Assembly (NCBI RefSeq): GCF_005893125.1
Contig: NZ_VCJS01000056.1
Span: 1 to 63,915 of the forward strand
Direction of reading: 5' to 3'
Source of the DNA: Nonomuraea basaltis
GTDB lineage: Bacteria > Actinomycetota > Actinomycetes > Streptosporangiales > Streptosporangiaceae
DNA length: 63,915 bases
Part shown: positions 28,880 through 38,300 of the stretch, piece by piece
Layout of the letters: each line of letters starts with the position of its first letter
Numbering within the stretch: position 1 is the stretch's first letter
The notes under the pieces: generated by a model
The model's database searches: none
What the model saw: the letters and a program-made list of their open reading frames with translations, nothing else
Told to the model about the DNA's origin: nothing
Made by a program: the position numbers and the translations under genes

Positions 28880-29617
28880 GTGGCAGTTCAAGTGGGTGTG
28901 ACGATCGATCGCTCTTCCCCCGTGCCCCTCTACCACCAGCTCGCCGAGCAGCTCCGGGCGGCGATAGCCGGCGGCCGGCTCCAGCCCGGCGACCAGCTCG
29001 AGAACGAGATGTCCCTGGCCGAACGGCTCAACCTCGCCCGCCCGACGGTGCGCCAGGCCATCCAGGAGCTGGTCGATCGCGGCCTCGTGCTGCGCCGGCG
29101 CGGGATCGGCACCACGGTGGCGAACCCCAAGGTGCACCGGCGCGCGGAGCTCACCAGCCTCTACGACGACCTCACTCGCGCCGGTGGCCTGCCCGCGACC
29201 ACCGTCCTGCGCCACGAACTGATGCGTGACGAGCGCGTGGCCTCCGCGCTCGACCTGCCCGCCGACACCGAGCTGCTCTCGATCGTCCGGGTGCGTTTCT
29301 CCGCCGACCGGCCGCTGGCCATCATGCGCAACTGGCTGCCCCCGGCCTACCACGGCATCACCCGGGAGGACCTCGAGTCCTCGGGTCTCTACGCGGTGCT
29401 GCGGAAGCGCGGGGCGCGTCCCGTCGTCGCCGCCCAGTCGATCGGGGCCCGGCCCCCGACCGCGCCGGAACGGCTCCACCTCCTGCTGAAGCCCGCCGAG
29501 CCCGTCCTCACGATGACGCGCACCGCGTTCGACGGCGAGGGCAACGCCGTGGAGCACGGCGACCATTGCTATCGCGCCCAGGACTACACCATCGAGGTCC
29601 TGGTCGACGAGCGCTGA
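28880..29617 (+). CDS. iolR: GntR-family regulator (HutC/UTRA type), probable inositol repressor
   Basis: 245 residues from GTG 28880. An N-terminal winged helix (~10-75: P-L-Y-H-Q-L-A-E-Q-L, E-M-S-L-A-E-R-L-N-L-A-R-P-T-V-R-Q-A-I) precedes a UTRA effector domain (~95-240). Divergent from iolG, it presumably represses the iol operon and is released by an inositol intermediate. The symbol is by analogy; IolR proteins of other phyla are unrelated. Confidence 0.85.
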   Translation: MAVQVGVTIDRSSPVPLYHQLAEQLRAAIAGGRLQPGDQLENEMSLAERLNLARPTVRQAIQELVDRGLVLRRRGIGTTVANPKVHRRAELTSLYDDLTRAGGLPATTVLRHELMRDERVASALDLPADTELLSIVRVRFSADRPLAIMRNWLPPAYHGITREDLESSGLYAVLRKRGARPVVAAQSIGARPPTAPERLHLLLKPAEPVLTMTRTAFDGEGNAVEHGDHCYRAQDYTIEVLVDER

Positions 29618-29903
29618 CGCCGCTTCGGCTGAGGCGGCCGGCAGGCTTGCCGGTTCCGGGGTGCGCATCAGGCGGCCTGCCTGGGCGGAATAATCCGTTG
29701 CGGTCGCGTGCTGATGATCGCACTATGTTCCTCATGTTCCTGCGCGCTCACCTGACGCCGCCCGCCGTGCCGGGCGCGTTCGAGCGTGCCTGCGGCGGCC
29801 TGGAGCGCTGACCTCTTCCCGTGAGTCCTGAGGTGACCCGGCGGGGGGAGGTTGTCGGCCCCGAGCACGGGTCACACGGCACCAGGTCTCAAGAGAAGGA
29901 ACC
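29618..29903. other. Intergenic region upstream of the EF-Tu gene
   Basis: 286 bases. A short hairpin (CCGGCA 29638-29643 / TGCCGG 29648-29653) follows the regulator gene and may end its transcript. Further on there is a possible 28-codon ORF (ATG 29725 to 29811, product M-F-L-M-F-L-R-A-H) with no ribosome binding site; I cannot tell whether it is translated. GAGAAGGAA precedes the EF-Tu ATG. Confidence 0.35.
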
Positions 29904-31070
29904 ATGGCCAAGCAGGCTTATGTACGGAACAAGCCGCATCTCAACATCGGCACGATGGGGCACGTCGACCACGGCAAGACCACGTTGACGGCCGCCATCA
30001 CGAAGGTGCTGGCGGAGCGCGGGCAGGCCACGTACACGCCGTTCGAGCGGATCGACCGGACCCCGGAGGAGGCCTCCAGGGGCATCACGATCAACATCTC
30101 GCACGTCGAGTACGAGACCGCCACCAGGCACTACGCGCACGTCGACATGCCGGGCCACGCCGACTACGTGAAGAACATGATCACGGGGGCGGCGCAGCTC
30201 GACGGCGCGATCCTCGTCGTGTCCGCGCACGACGGGATCATGCCGCAGACGCGCGAGCACGTGCTGCTGGCCAAGCGGGTCGGCGTCGAGCACCTGGTCG
30301 TGGCCGTCAACAAGGCGGACGGCGCCGACCCGGAGCTGACCGACCTGGTCGAGCTCGAGCTGCAGGAGCTGCTGGCCGAGCACGGCTACCGCGGCGTCCC
30401 GATGGTCCGGGTGTCCGGGCTGCGGGCGCTGGAGGGCGACCCGGTCTGGACGGCGTCGGTGGAGGCGCTGCTCCAGGCGGTGGACGAGCACATCCCGGTG
30501 CCGGTGCGGTACGTGGACGCGCCGTTCCTGATGCCGGTCGAGAACGTGCTGACGGTCACCGGCCGCGGCACGGTCGTCACCGGCGCCATCGAGCGCGGCA
30601 CGGTCCGCGTCGGCGACACGGTGGAGGCGGCCGGGTTCGGCGGCGGGTTCGGTGCCGTCGTGACGGGCGTCGAGACGTTCGGCAAGACGATGGAGCGGGG
30701 CGAGGCCGGCGACAACGCCGCCGTGCTGCTGCGCGGTGTGCGCCGCGACCAGGTACGGCGGGGCATGGTCCTGGCCGAGCCGGGCAGCCAGCGGGCCCGT
30801 ACGTCGTTCACCGCCCGCGTCTACCTCCTCACCCCGGAGGAGGGCGGGCGTCGCAGGCCGATCGCGACCGGCTACCGGCCGCAGTTCTACCTGCGGACGA
30901 CGGACGTGCCCGGTGAGCTGATGCTCGACGAGCCCGCCCGGCCGGGCGACACCGTGGAGGTGACGGTGGAGCTGGGCAAGGCGGTCGCGCTCGAGCCCGG
31001 GCTCGGCTTCGCGATCCGCGAGGGCGGGCTGACGGTGGGCGCCGGCACGATCCTCGCCGTGCCCGATTGA
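29904..31070 (+). CDS. tuf: Elongation factor Tu, divergent extra copy
   Basis: 388 residues with a strong ribosome binding site. All three EF-Tu domains are present. G1 G-H-V-D-H-G-K-T-T, G2 R-G-I-T-I, G3 D-M-P-G-H (Cys replaced by Met), G4 N-K-A-D, G5 S-G-L instead of S-A-L. Near the C-terminus the usual G-G-R-T-V-G-A-G reads G-G-L-T-V-G-A-G. No fusA or ribosomal-protein genes are next to it, so it is not the str-operon copy. Actinomycetes often carry such divergent tuf genes (tuf2/tuf3), some linked to antibiotic tolerance or stress. Confidence 0.9.
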   Translation: MAKQAYVRNKPHLNIGTMGHVDHGKTTLTAAITKVLAERGQATYTPFERIDRTPEEASRGITINISHVEYETATRHYAHVDMPGHADYVKNMITGAAQLDGAILVVSAHDGIMPQTREHVLLAKRVGVEHLVVAVNKADGADPELTDLVELELQELLAEHGYRGVPMVRVSGLRALEGDPVWTASVEALLQAVDEHIPVPVRYVDAPFLMPVENVLTVTGRGTVVTGAIERGTVRVGDTVEAAGFGGGFGAVVTGVETFGKTMERGEAGDNAAVLLRGVRRDQVRRGMVLAEPGSQRARTSFTARVYLLTPEEGGRRRPIATGYRPQFYLRTTDVPGELMLDEPARPGDTVEVTVELGKAVALEPGLGFAIREGGLTVGAGTILAVPD

Positions 31071-31092
31071 GCCGCGTGCTCCTGATGGAGCA

Positions 31093-31167
31093 GGCCGGGT
31101 CCCGCATCACACGGGATCCGGCCGCACCCACGGTTCACGCCGGGTCCCGTCGTGTGCGGGACCCGGC
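31093..31167. terminator. Two tandem hairpins between tuf and the convergent galactosidase
   Basis: First hairpin: GGCCGGGTCCCG (31093-31104) with 31112-31123, 12 bp with one G-T pair. Second: GCCGGGTCCCG (31139-31149) with 31157-31167, a perfect 11 bp stem and 7 base loop. The two share nearly the same stem sequence and can serve both converging genes. Confidence 0.75.
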
Positions 31168-31175
31168 GTTCGCGT

Positions 31176-33953
31176 TCAGGCCGGGTCGAACCTGAGGGTG
31201 AGCGTCGCCTGGCGTGGGGCTCTCAGCTCGTACTTCGGCAGCGTGCCCGGACCGCACGTGGCGGTGCCGATGCCCTGGTGGGCGGCGTCCAGGTGGAGGT
31301 GCACCCGGTCCCCCGGCACCAGGTCGGGCCGGTGGCGGGCGGCGGCCAGTTCGTCGTTGCTCCAGCGGCGCGCGGTCATCCCGAACACCGGATCACCGGA
31401 CACCTTGAAGGCGCCGAAGCCGGCCCACCGCACGTCGGCCCGGTGGCCGTTCTCCTGCGGGTAGACGTACGGCGTCTGCAGCTCGTCGACCGTCGCCGTC
31501 CAGCGGCCGACCCGCGCGGCCATGCCCGTGTCCGGGTACGCCTCGCCGGGCCCGCGCCCGAACCACGTGACCCGGTCGGCGGCGGTCCCGGGGAGCGTCA
31601 TGGTGACGCCGAGCCGCGGGATCGGGTCGGGCCAGTCGCCTTCGGACTCGATGTCGAGGCTCAGCAGCAGGCCGCCCTCCCCGGTGACCGTCCAGTGGTA
31701 CGTCGCCCGCATCCCGAGGTCCGTGGCCGCGGGCGCGACCCGGGTACGGACGGTCAGCCCGTCGCCGAGCCCGACGTCGTCGACCCGGTGGGTGAGCCGG
31801 TGCAGGCCGAGCGCGCGCCACTTGGCTTCGAGGCCGCCGTACTTGTCGTTGTCGGTAGGCACCCGCCACAGGTCCAGCCGCGGCCCCTCGACCTCCAGCC
31901 CGAACAGCCTGACGAGCCGCCCCGTCACCGCGTCGAAGGCCGACCCACTGGCGACGATCTCGCCGCCGTCCCGTACGAACGTGACCAGCGACGCCGAGGC
32001 GGTCCGAGGCGAGGGCGGCGTCAGGAGCGTCTGCCCCCACGCCACCTCGTGCCCTCCCTCCGCCCACGGCTGATCGCCGGCCAGCACGGCGCGGACGCTC
32101 AGCCAGCGCTCCCCCTCCGGCCCCGGCAGGTCGGGCAGCTTGACCTCGCCGCCCCCCGCGGGCACGTCGAGCCGGTACGAGGCGACCGGCTCGCCCTCCA
32201 CCTCCACGGAGGCGACGAACTCCAGGTGGGTCAGGTCGCGGAAGTCGTAGCGGTTGACGACCCGCACGACCCCGTCCCCGAACTCGAACCTGACCGGCTC
32301 GAACACCTTCTTCAGGTCGACCAGCCCGGGCGACGGCGTGCGGTCCGGGAACACCAGCCCGTCGATCACGAAGTTCCCGTCGTGGACGGGCTCGCCGTAG
32401 TCGCCACCGTAGGCGTACTCGAAGTCCGGGTGTGCGATCCCGTGGTCGATCCACTCCCAGATGAACCCGCCGGCCAGCCGCGGATACCGCTCGAACAGCT
32501 CCTGGTACTCGGCCAGCCCGCCGGGCCCGTTGCCCATGGCGTGGGCGTACTCGCACTGCAGGAACGGCATCGCGCGCCGCCGCGCGTCCAGCTCCGGATC
32601 GTCCAGCGGGCTCTCGGCGAGGCGGCCGATGGCCTCGACCTCGTCGTGGGAGGCGTACATGCGCGAGTAGACGTCGGTGTGCGCGCACGACCAGTCGCCC
32701 TCGTAGTGGATCGGCCGGGACGGGTCGCGCTCGCGCGCCCAGTCCGCCATGACGGCCAGGTTGCGGCCGACGCCGGCCTCGTTGCCGAGCGACCACATGA
32801 TGACGCTGGGGTGGTTCTTGTCCCGTTCGACCATGCGGCGCATGCGGTCGAGCAGCGCGTCGGTGTAGCGCGGGTCGTCGGTGGGGTTCCTGCGCCAGTC
32901 GACCTCGCCGAAGCCGTGCGTCTCCAGGTCGCACTCGTCGATCACCCACAGGCCCAGCTCGTCGCACAGGTCGAGGAAGGCGGGGTGGGGCGGGTAGTGG
33001 CTGGTCCTGACGGCGTTGACGTTGTGCCGCTTCATCAGCAGCACGTCGGCGCGCATGGTCTCGTACGGGACCGCGCGACCGTGCTCGGGGTGGAACTCGT
33101 GCCGGTTCACGCCCTTGAGCAGCAGCGGGCGGCCGTTGGCGAGCAGCACGCCGTCCACGATGGAGATCGTGCGGAAGCCGACGCGCAGCCGTACCGTCTC
33201 CTCCGGGAACGTCACGGCGGCGTCGTACAGGCGCGGGGTCTCCGCCGTCCACGGCTCGACGTCGAGCGCGACCTCGGTGCCCGGCTCGAGGCCGGCGACG
33301 CCGAGCTCGGGGATGCTGAGCAGACCCCCCTCGCCCTCGAAGCTGAGCGTGCCGTCGTGAGAGGCGTGCACAAAGACGTCGGCGGTGGAGCGGGTGAGTG
33401 TGACGTCCCGGAAGATGCCGGGCAGCCACCACATGTCCTGGTCCTCCAGGTAGCTGGCGGCCGACCACTGGTGCACCCGCACGGCCAGCACGTTGCGCCC
33501 GGGGCGCAGCCACGGCCCCGCGTCGAACTCGACCGGCAGCCTGCTGCCGGTCGAGAAGCCCAGCTCGTGCCCGTTGAGCCAGACCCTGGCGAAGGAGTCG
33601 GCGCCCTCGAACCGCAGCCGGCCGCCCGTCCAGCCCTCGGGCAGGTCGAACGCGCGGCGGTAGTCGCCCGTCGGGTTCTCGTCGGGGACGTGCGGCGGAT
33701 CGATCGGGAACGGGAAGTCGACGTTGGTGTACGCGGGCGCGCCGTGACCGTGCAGCGGCCAGTGGGCCGGGACCGGCAGATCGCCCCAGGCAGCGTCGTC
33801 GTAATCCGGGCGGGCGAAGTCCTCGGGGACGTTCGCGGTGGGTGAGAGGCGGAAGCGCCACGTCCCGTTGAGGTCGAGGGCGGGCGCGTCGGAGCGGAGT
33901 GCCGCCCGGGGTTCGAGTCGGCCCGAACCGGGGGCGAAAGTTTCGAGATCCAT
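31176..33953 (-). CDS. lacZ: Beta-galactosidase, glycoside hydrolase family 2
   Basis: 925 residues from ATG 33953. LacZ-type five-domain plan: N-terminal jelly-roll (~30-190, D-L-N-G-T-W-R-F), immunoglobulin-like domain, TIM barrel with G-V-N-R-H-E-F-H-P, the acid/base Glu392 in S-L-G-N-E-A-G, the nucleophile Glu500 in F-I-W-E-W-I-D-H, and the C-terminal Bgal small-chain domain (~660-920). It lacks a signal peptide, so it should hydrolyse beta-galactosides in the cytoplasm. The 67 bases upstream are AT-richer and likely hold its promoter. Confidence 0.93.
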   Translation of the reverse strand: MDLETFAPGSGRLEPRAALRSDAPALDLNGTWRFRLSPTANVPEDFARPDYDDAAWGDLPVPAHWPLHGHGAPAYTNVDFPFPIDPPHVPDENPTGDYRRAFDLPEGWTGGRLRFEGADSFARVWLNGHELGFSTGSRLPVEFDAGPWLRPGRNVLAVRVHQWSAASYLEDQDMWWLPGIFRDVTLTRSTADVFVHASHDGTLSFEGEGGLLSIPELGVAGLEPGTEVALDVEPWTAETPRLYDAAVTFPEETVRLRVGFRTISIVDGVLLANGRPLLLKGVNRHEFHPEHGRAVPYETMRADVLLMKRHNVNAVRTSHYPPHPAFLDLCDELGLWVIDECDLETHGFGEVDWRRNPTDDPRYTDALLDRMRRMVERDKNHPSVIMWSLGNEAGVGRNLAVMADWARERDPSRPIHYEGDWSCAHTDVYSRMYASHDEVEAIGRLAESPLDDPELDARRRAMPFLQCEYAHAMGNGPGGLAEYQELFERYPRLAGGFIWEWIDHGIAHPDFEYAYGGDYGEPVHDGNFVIDGLVFPDRTPSPGLVDLKKVFEPVRFEFGDGVVRVVNRYDFRDLTHLEFVASVEVEGEPVASYRLDVPAGGGEVKLPDLPGPEGERWLSVRAVLAGDQPWAEGGHEVAWGQTLLTPPSPRTASASLVTFVRDGGEIVASGSAFDAVTGRLVRLFGLEVEGPRLDLWRVPTDNDKYGGLEAKWRALGLHRLTHRVDDVGLGDGLTVRTRVAPAATDLGMRATYHWTVTGEGGLLLSLDIESEGDWPDPIPRLGVTMTLPGTAADRVTWFGRGPGEAYPDTGMAARVGRWTATVDELQTPYVYPQENGHRADVRWAGFGAFKVSGDPVFGMTARRWSNDELAAARHRPDLVPGDRVHLHLDAAHQGIGTATCGPGTLPKYELRAPRQATLTLRFDPA

Positions 33954-34020
33954 CGTCGCCGAGCCTAGAGCTTCGAGAGCATTTTGGGCAGCTATGAGTT
34001 TTGTGTCCGTACTGAAAGTC

Positions 34021-35172
34021 TCATGTACCCGGGCCCAGGCCGTAGACGCGGCGGGCGTTCTCGGCGCCGACCATGGACGCCACCCGCGCCGCCTGCCCGA
34101 TCGACCACTCCCCCTCGGCCACGAACCCGCCCACGACCCGGGCCATCGCCCGCCGCCACAGCACCGCCCCGAGGTGGTGCAGCTCGGCCGGTCCCCAGCC
34201 GTCGGAGGAGAAAAGGATCTTGGCGAACGGCGCCGCCTCCAGGCTCTCCGCGACCAGCGCCACACTCCGCGCCCCCGTGAAGGTGACGCCCAGCCCGACG
34301 TCGAAGTACACGTTCGGGTACGCCTGCGCCAGAAATCCGGCATGCCGCTGGTACGGATAGCAGTGCAGCAACAGCAGCGGCACCCCGGCCGGCTCGGCCA
34401 GCTCGATCAGCCCGCGCAGCAGCAGCGGGTCCGACCGGCGCAGGTCCACGTCCGGATCGCCGTACCCGATGTGGAACTGCAGCGGCAGGCCCCGGTCGAG
34501 CCCGGTCCAGATGAGGTGCCGCAGCAGCACCGGATCGGCCAGCCGCCCGCCCTCGGCGAACCAGCGGCCGGCCGCCTCAGCGACCTCCTCGCTGCTCGGC
34601 CGCGCCGGGTCGAAGTCGAGACCGTGCCGGTAGGCGGCGATGGTCTTGAGCCCGCGGGCCGTACGGGTGCGCTCCCACAGCGCCTCCTCGAACCGCCCGG
34701 CGAACGCACCCGCCGCGCACCCGCTCTCCGCCACCTGCTCGGCCACGGCCTCCAGCCGCACCACCTCGTCGGCGGGCACGCCGGTCGCCTCGGCCATGCC
34801 GGACGGGCCGAGCACCTCGTCGCCGCGGTAGCCGGTCTCGACGAGGAAGTGCCCGACGCCGCTCGCGGCGAGCAGCCGCCGGTTGACCTCGTCCACGCCC
34901 AGCCTGGCCCGCCTGGCCAGGTACGCCTCCGGCGTGCCATGCGGGTCGAGGCCGAGCACGGGGGCGCAGTGGCGCAGGATGGCGTACCCCACCTGGGAGT
35001 CGAACTGCGTCATCCACTCGGGCACCGGCCGGTCGGACTCGGTGATCAGCTCCTCGAACGCCTTGCGCGACAGGTCGACGGCCGACACGCCGTGCACGTG
35101 GTGATCGACCAGCGGCAATTCCTCGATGGCCCGTACGAGGCCGCCGGGCACGAGGTCGAGCTCAAGGGACAT
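34021..35172 (-). CDS. Amidohydrolase-family protein (TIM-barrel metal hydrolase)
   Basis: 383 residues from ATG 35172, preceded by GGGAGGA. The first strand has the H-x-H metal pair (L-V-D-H-H-V-H-G), later blocks are L-P-L-Q-F-H-I-G-Y-G-D-P-D, L-L-H-C-Y-P-Y and F-S-S-D-G-W-G (final Asp). This resembles the amidohydrolase_2 group that includes the N-terminal half of FluG-like proteins. The substrate is unknown. It lies 67 bases upstream of the beta-galactosidase in the same direction, without sequence evidence for a shared pathway. Confidence 0.8.
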   Translation of the reverse strand: MSLELDLVPGGLVRAIEELPLVDHHVHGVSAVDLSRKAFEELITESDRPVPEWMTQFDSQVGYAILRHCAPVLGLDPHGTPEAYLARRARLGVDEVNRRLLAASGVGHFLVETGYRGDEVLGPSGMAEATGVPADEVVRLEAVAEQVAESGCAAGAFAGRFEEALWERTRTARGLKTIAAYRHGLDFDPARPSSEEVAEAAGRWFAEGGRLADPVLLRHLIWTGLDRGLPLQFHIGYGDPDVDLRRSDPLLLRGLIELAEPAGVPLLLLHCYPYQRHAGFLAQAYPNVYFDVGLGVTFTGARSVALVAESLEAAPFAKILFSSDGWGPAELHHLGAVLWRRAMARVVGGFVAEGEWSIGQAARVASMVGAENARRVYGLGPGT

Positions 35173-35324
35173 CGGCGATCCTCCCGCTCGTGCGCAGGTC
35201 AGGGCACCCGGCCAGGATATGCGAGCGCCTCCCGGCGAGCGGCGGCCCACGCGCCGGTGAAAAGCCGTGGCCAGGCCGCGCGACCGCATGGCGGGCGGTC
35301 GCGCGGCACGGTCGTGGCGAGCGG

Positions 35325-38300
35325 TCAGGCGGCCGCCCTGGCGGTGAGCGCCACGCCCGCCTGGCGGGTGACCCCGTTGACGGTGACCGCGACCGTCACC
35401 TGTCCCTTGCGCAGCGCCGTCAGCGTGCCCGCCGCCGGGTCGAGGACGGCGACGTGCCACGGCTTGGCCGTCTGGCGGGTGCCGACGTGCAGGTTCGGCG
35501 AGCCGGACCACGTGACCGACACCGGGTACGCGGCGGGCACCGTCCTGCCGTCCTGCCCGACCGCGGCCGTCACCTCGGCGGGCGCGCCCACGGCGACCGT
35601 GGCGGGGGCGGTCAGCACGAGGTCGTCCACGTGCGGGCGGACCTGCGTGCCGATCCAGTCGGGCGAGTCCGCGAACCAGTTGCGGCGCACGTGCTCGGCC
35701 TCGGCCCGCGTCACCGGGTCCACGCCCCACAGCGACCAGCCGGTGAAGCCGCCGTCGTCGGGCGCGGTGGCGGGGTTCTTGCCGGAGTTGCCGTTGATGA
35801 AGTACGGCACCGCGTCCACCCGCGCGGCGTGGAACGTCCCCACGTGCGCCCCGATGAAGGCGGCCCCCTTGCCGGTGTCGCGCTGGAAGCCGGCCAGCCA
35901 TCCCTCCACGAGCGCGGCCTCCTTGCGGTCGCCGAGCTGGCTGCCCTTGCCGGGCGTCGGGTCGCGCGGCGGCACGTGGAACAGCACCGCGACGGACCCG
36001 ATCGACGCGTCCTCGGCGGCCTTGTCCAGCTCGGACCTGAGCATGGCCACCTGGTCGTAGCCGCCGCCCCTGAGGTTCAGCCGCGAGGTGTCGAGGGTTA
36101 TGAAGCGGGTGCCCTTGTGGTCGAAGGTCCGGTACGTGTCGCCGAAGGCGGCCTTGAAGTTGTCGATCTTGCCGCCCATGACCTCATGGTTGCCCGGAAT
36201 GTAGTGATATTTCAGCTCTCCTCCGAGTTCCTCATCGAGGATCCGCTTGGCCAGCGCGAAGTCCTCCGGCGACGCCTCGTCCACCAGGTCACCGTTGATC
36301 AGCAGGAAGTCGGGCTTGGCCGCCTTGATCTCGCGCAGCGTGCGGCGGGCGTTCTTGACGATGTCGCTGTCGGGGGTCCTGGCCACGAACTGCGCGTCGG
36401 ACATGACCGCGAACCGCCAGGGCATCCCCGCCACCTCGGCCTTGACCACGGGGTCGGCGACCTTGGGCGCGGGGGGCGCGGAGACCGCCGGCGGCACCTT
36501 GGCGACCAGGCCGTCGATGAGGATCTCGTTGGTGTACTTGGCGTCGGCCTTGGTCTCGGCCACGTAGAAGCGCCGCAGCCGGAGCGGGTAGTTGACGCCC
36601 GCGGGCACGGCGAACTCGACGTACTTCCAGCCGGTCCACGTCATGTACGGACCGCGCAGGATCTGCGACTGCCCAAGCGCGTCGTAGAACTCCAGGCTCG
36701 GCCACTCCCCCTTGCCGGTCGAGTGGATCCACAGCCCGAACGCCTGTGGCTGCCCGTCCACCACGATCTGCTGCGGCGGGCTGGCGTAGGCGGCGCGGGT
36801 GGCGGTCGAGGTGGTGAAGTCGTACGACAGCTTGAGGCCGCCCCCGCTCTGCCCGGGCGCAGCCGACAGCGAGCCGGTGGCGCGGGCGGCGGCGAACGTC
36901 CACTTCGCGGCGTCCTCGAAGTCGGCGACCGGCTTCTCCTCGAACCCGACGGTCACCGGCACCGCAGTGCTGTTCTTGCCGACCTTGGCGGTGATCAGCC
37001 CGGACCCGGTGGCCTTCCTGGCCTTGACCGTGAAGTAGCCGTGCTCGGCCGCGGTGACCTCGAACAGGCTCTTGTCGTAGTCGAGCGCGAGGTCGGCGGG
37101 CTCGATGGGCGCGGAGTTTCCGTTGCGGTCGTAGCCGACCACGCCGAACGTGGCGGTGCCGTCCGCGCCCGGCATCCCGAGCCGGTCGGCGGTGGTGCCG
37201 AGCCGCTGGAGCGGCTGGAGCACGGTCAGGTCGATGGTGCCCTTGGCGCCGCCGCGGGAGGCGGTGACCGTGGTCTGGCCGGGCACGAGGGCGTGGAATC
37301 TGCCGTCGCGGACGATGCCGTGCACGGCCGGGTTGGACCGCCAGGACGGGGTTCCGGCGGCGGGGCCGTACGTCTCGTCGTATCCGGCGGCGGTCAGCCG
37401 CCTGGTGAGGCCGGGGAAGACGCGGTCGGGGCGGCCTCCGGCGACGGGGGCGACGCCGGGCGCCCTGGCGGGGTCGCTCGCGGTCTCCAGCCAGAAGCCC
37501 TTGAGCCTGCCGCTGCCCTCGGGCGCGTAGAGCGCCAGGCCGTTGGGGACGTGGCGCTCGCCGCCGTCGGAGGGGCTGTTCTCGACCTGCACGCCGGCGG
37601 AGCCCGGCTCGCGGGCGAGCATGGTGGAGGAGCCGCCGCCGTCGAGGTTGAGCGCGTTGGCGGCGCCGAGGTCGGCCATCATGGCGGCGAGCTCGTTGAG
37701 CGTGACGCCGCGGCTGTCGGCCTGGCGGCCGTCCACGGTCAGCAGGTACATCTTCCGGCCGTCGGCGGAGAACCCGACGGCGGTACGCGGGTGCGCGGCC
37801 GGGTCGGCGGAGTTCTGCGCGACGCCGTCCTTGACCAGCACCCAGTTGCCGCCCACGGCCGCCTTGACCGTGCTGCCGTCGGACGCCTTGGGCCGGTACT
37901 TCACGTCCACGCGATCGCCCGTCTTGAGGGCGGCCAGCGCGGCGGCCCCGGCGTCGCGGCCGAGCAGGATCGTGGTCCCGGCGGGGATGGGCCCGGTGCC
38001 CGCGGAGGCGCGCACCTCGGAGACGACCCCGTTCACCAGGACGACCTCGGCGACGGACGCGGCGCCCTCGACCGCGCGGGCCCGGTTGTAGGAGCCCCAC
38101 AGCGGCGTGAACAGCCCGGCGCCGCCGCCCTGCACGATCTGGTTGAACTGGGTGAGCGGGATCGGCGACCCGCCGGCCGGCGTGGCGGTGCCCTCGAAGT
38201 ACATCTTCAGCACGCGGCCGACGCCGTCGCCGGTGACCGCGACCGCGTTCTCGTGCCCGGCGACGGGCGACTGGATGAGGTTGCCGTTCTGGACGCCGAC

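Noticed and set aside
29904..31070. EF-Tu as a GE2270A resistance allele
   Set aside because: Glycines equivalent to 257 and 275, the usual resistance sites, appear retained.
31152..33845. An 897-codon plus-strand ORF
   Set aside because: Antisense of the GH2 galactosidase; composition dominated by Val, Arg, Gly with no recognisable motif.
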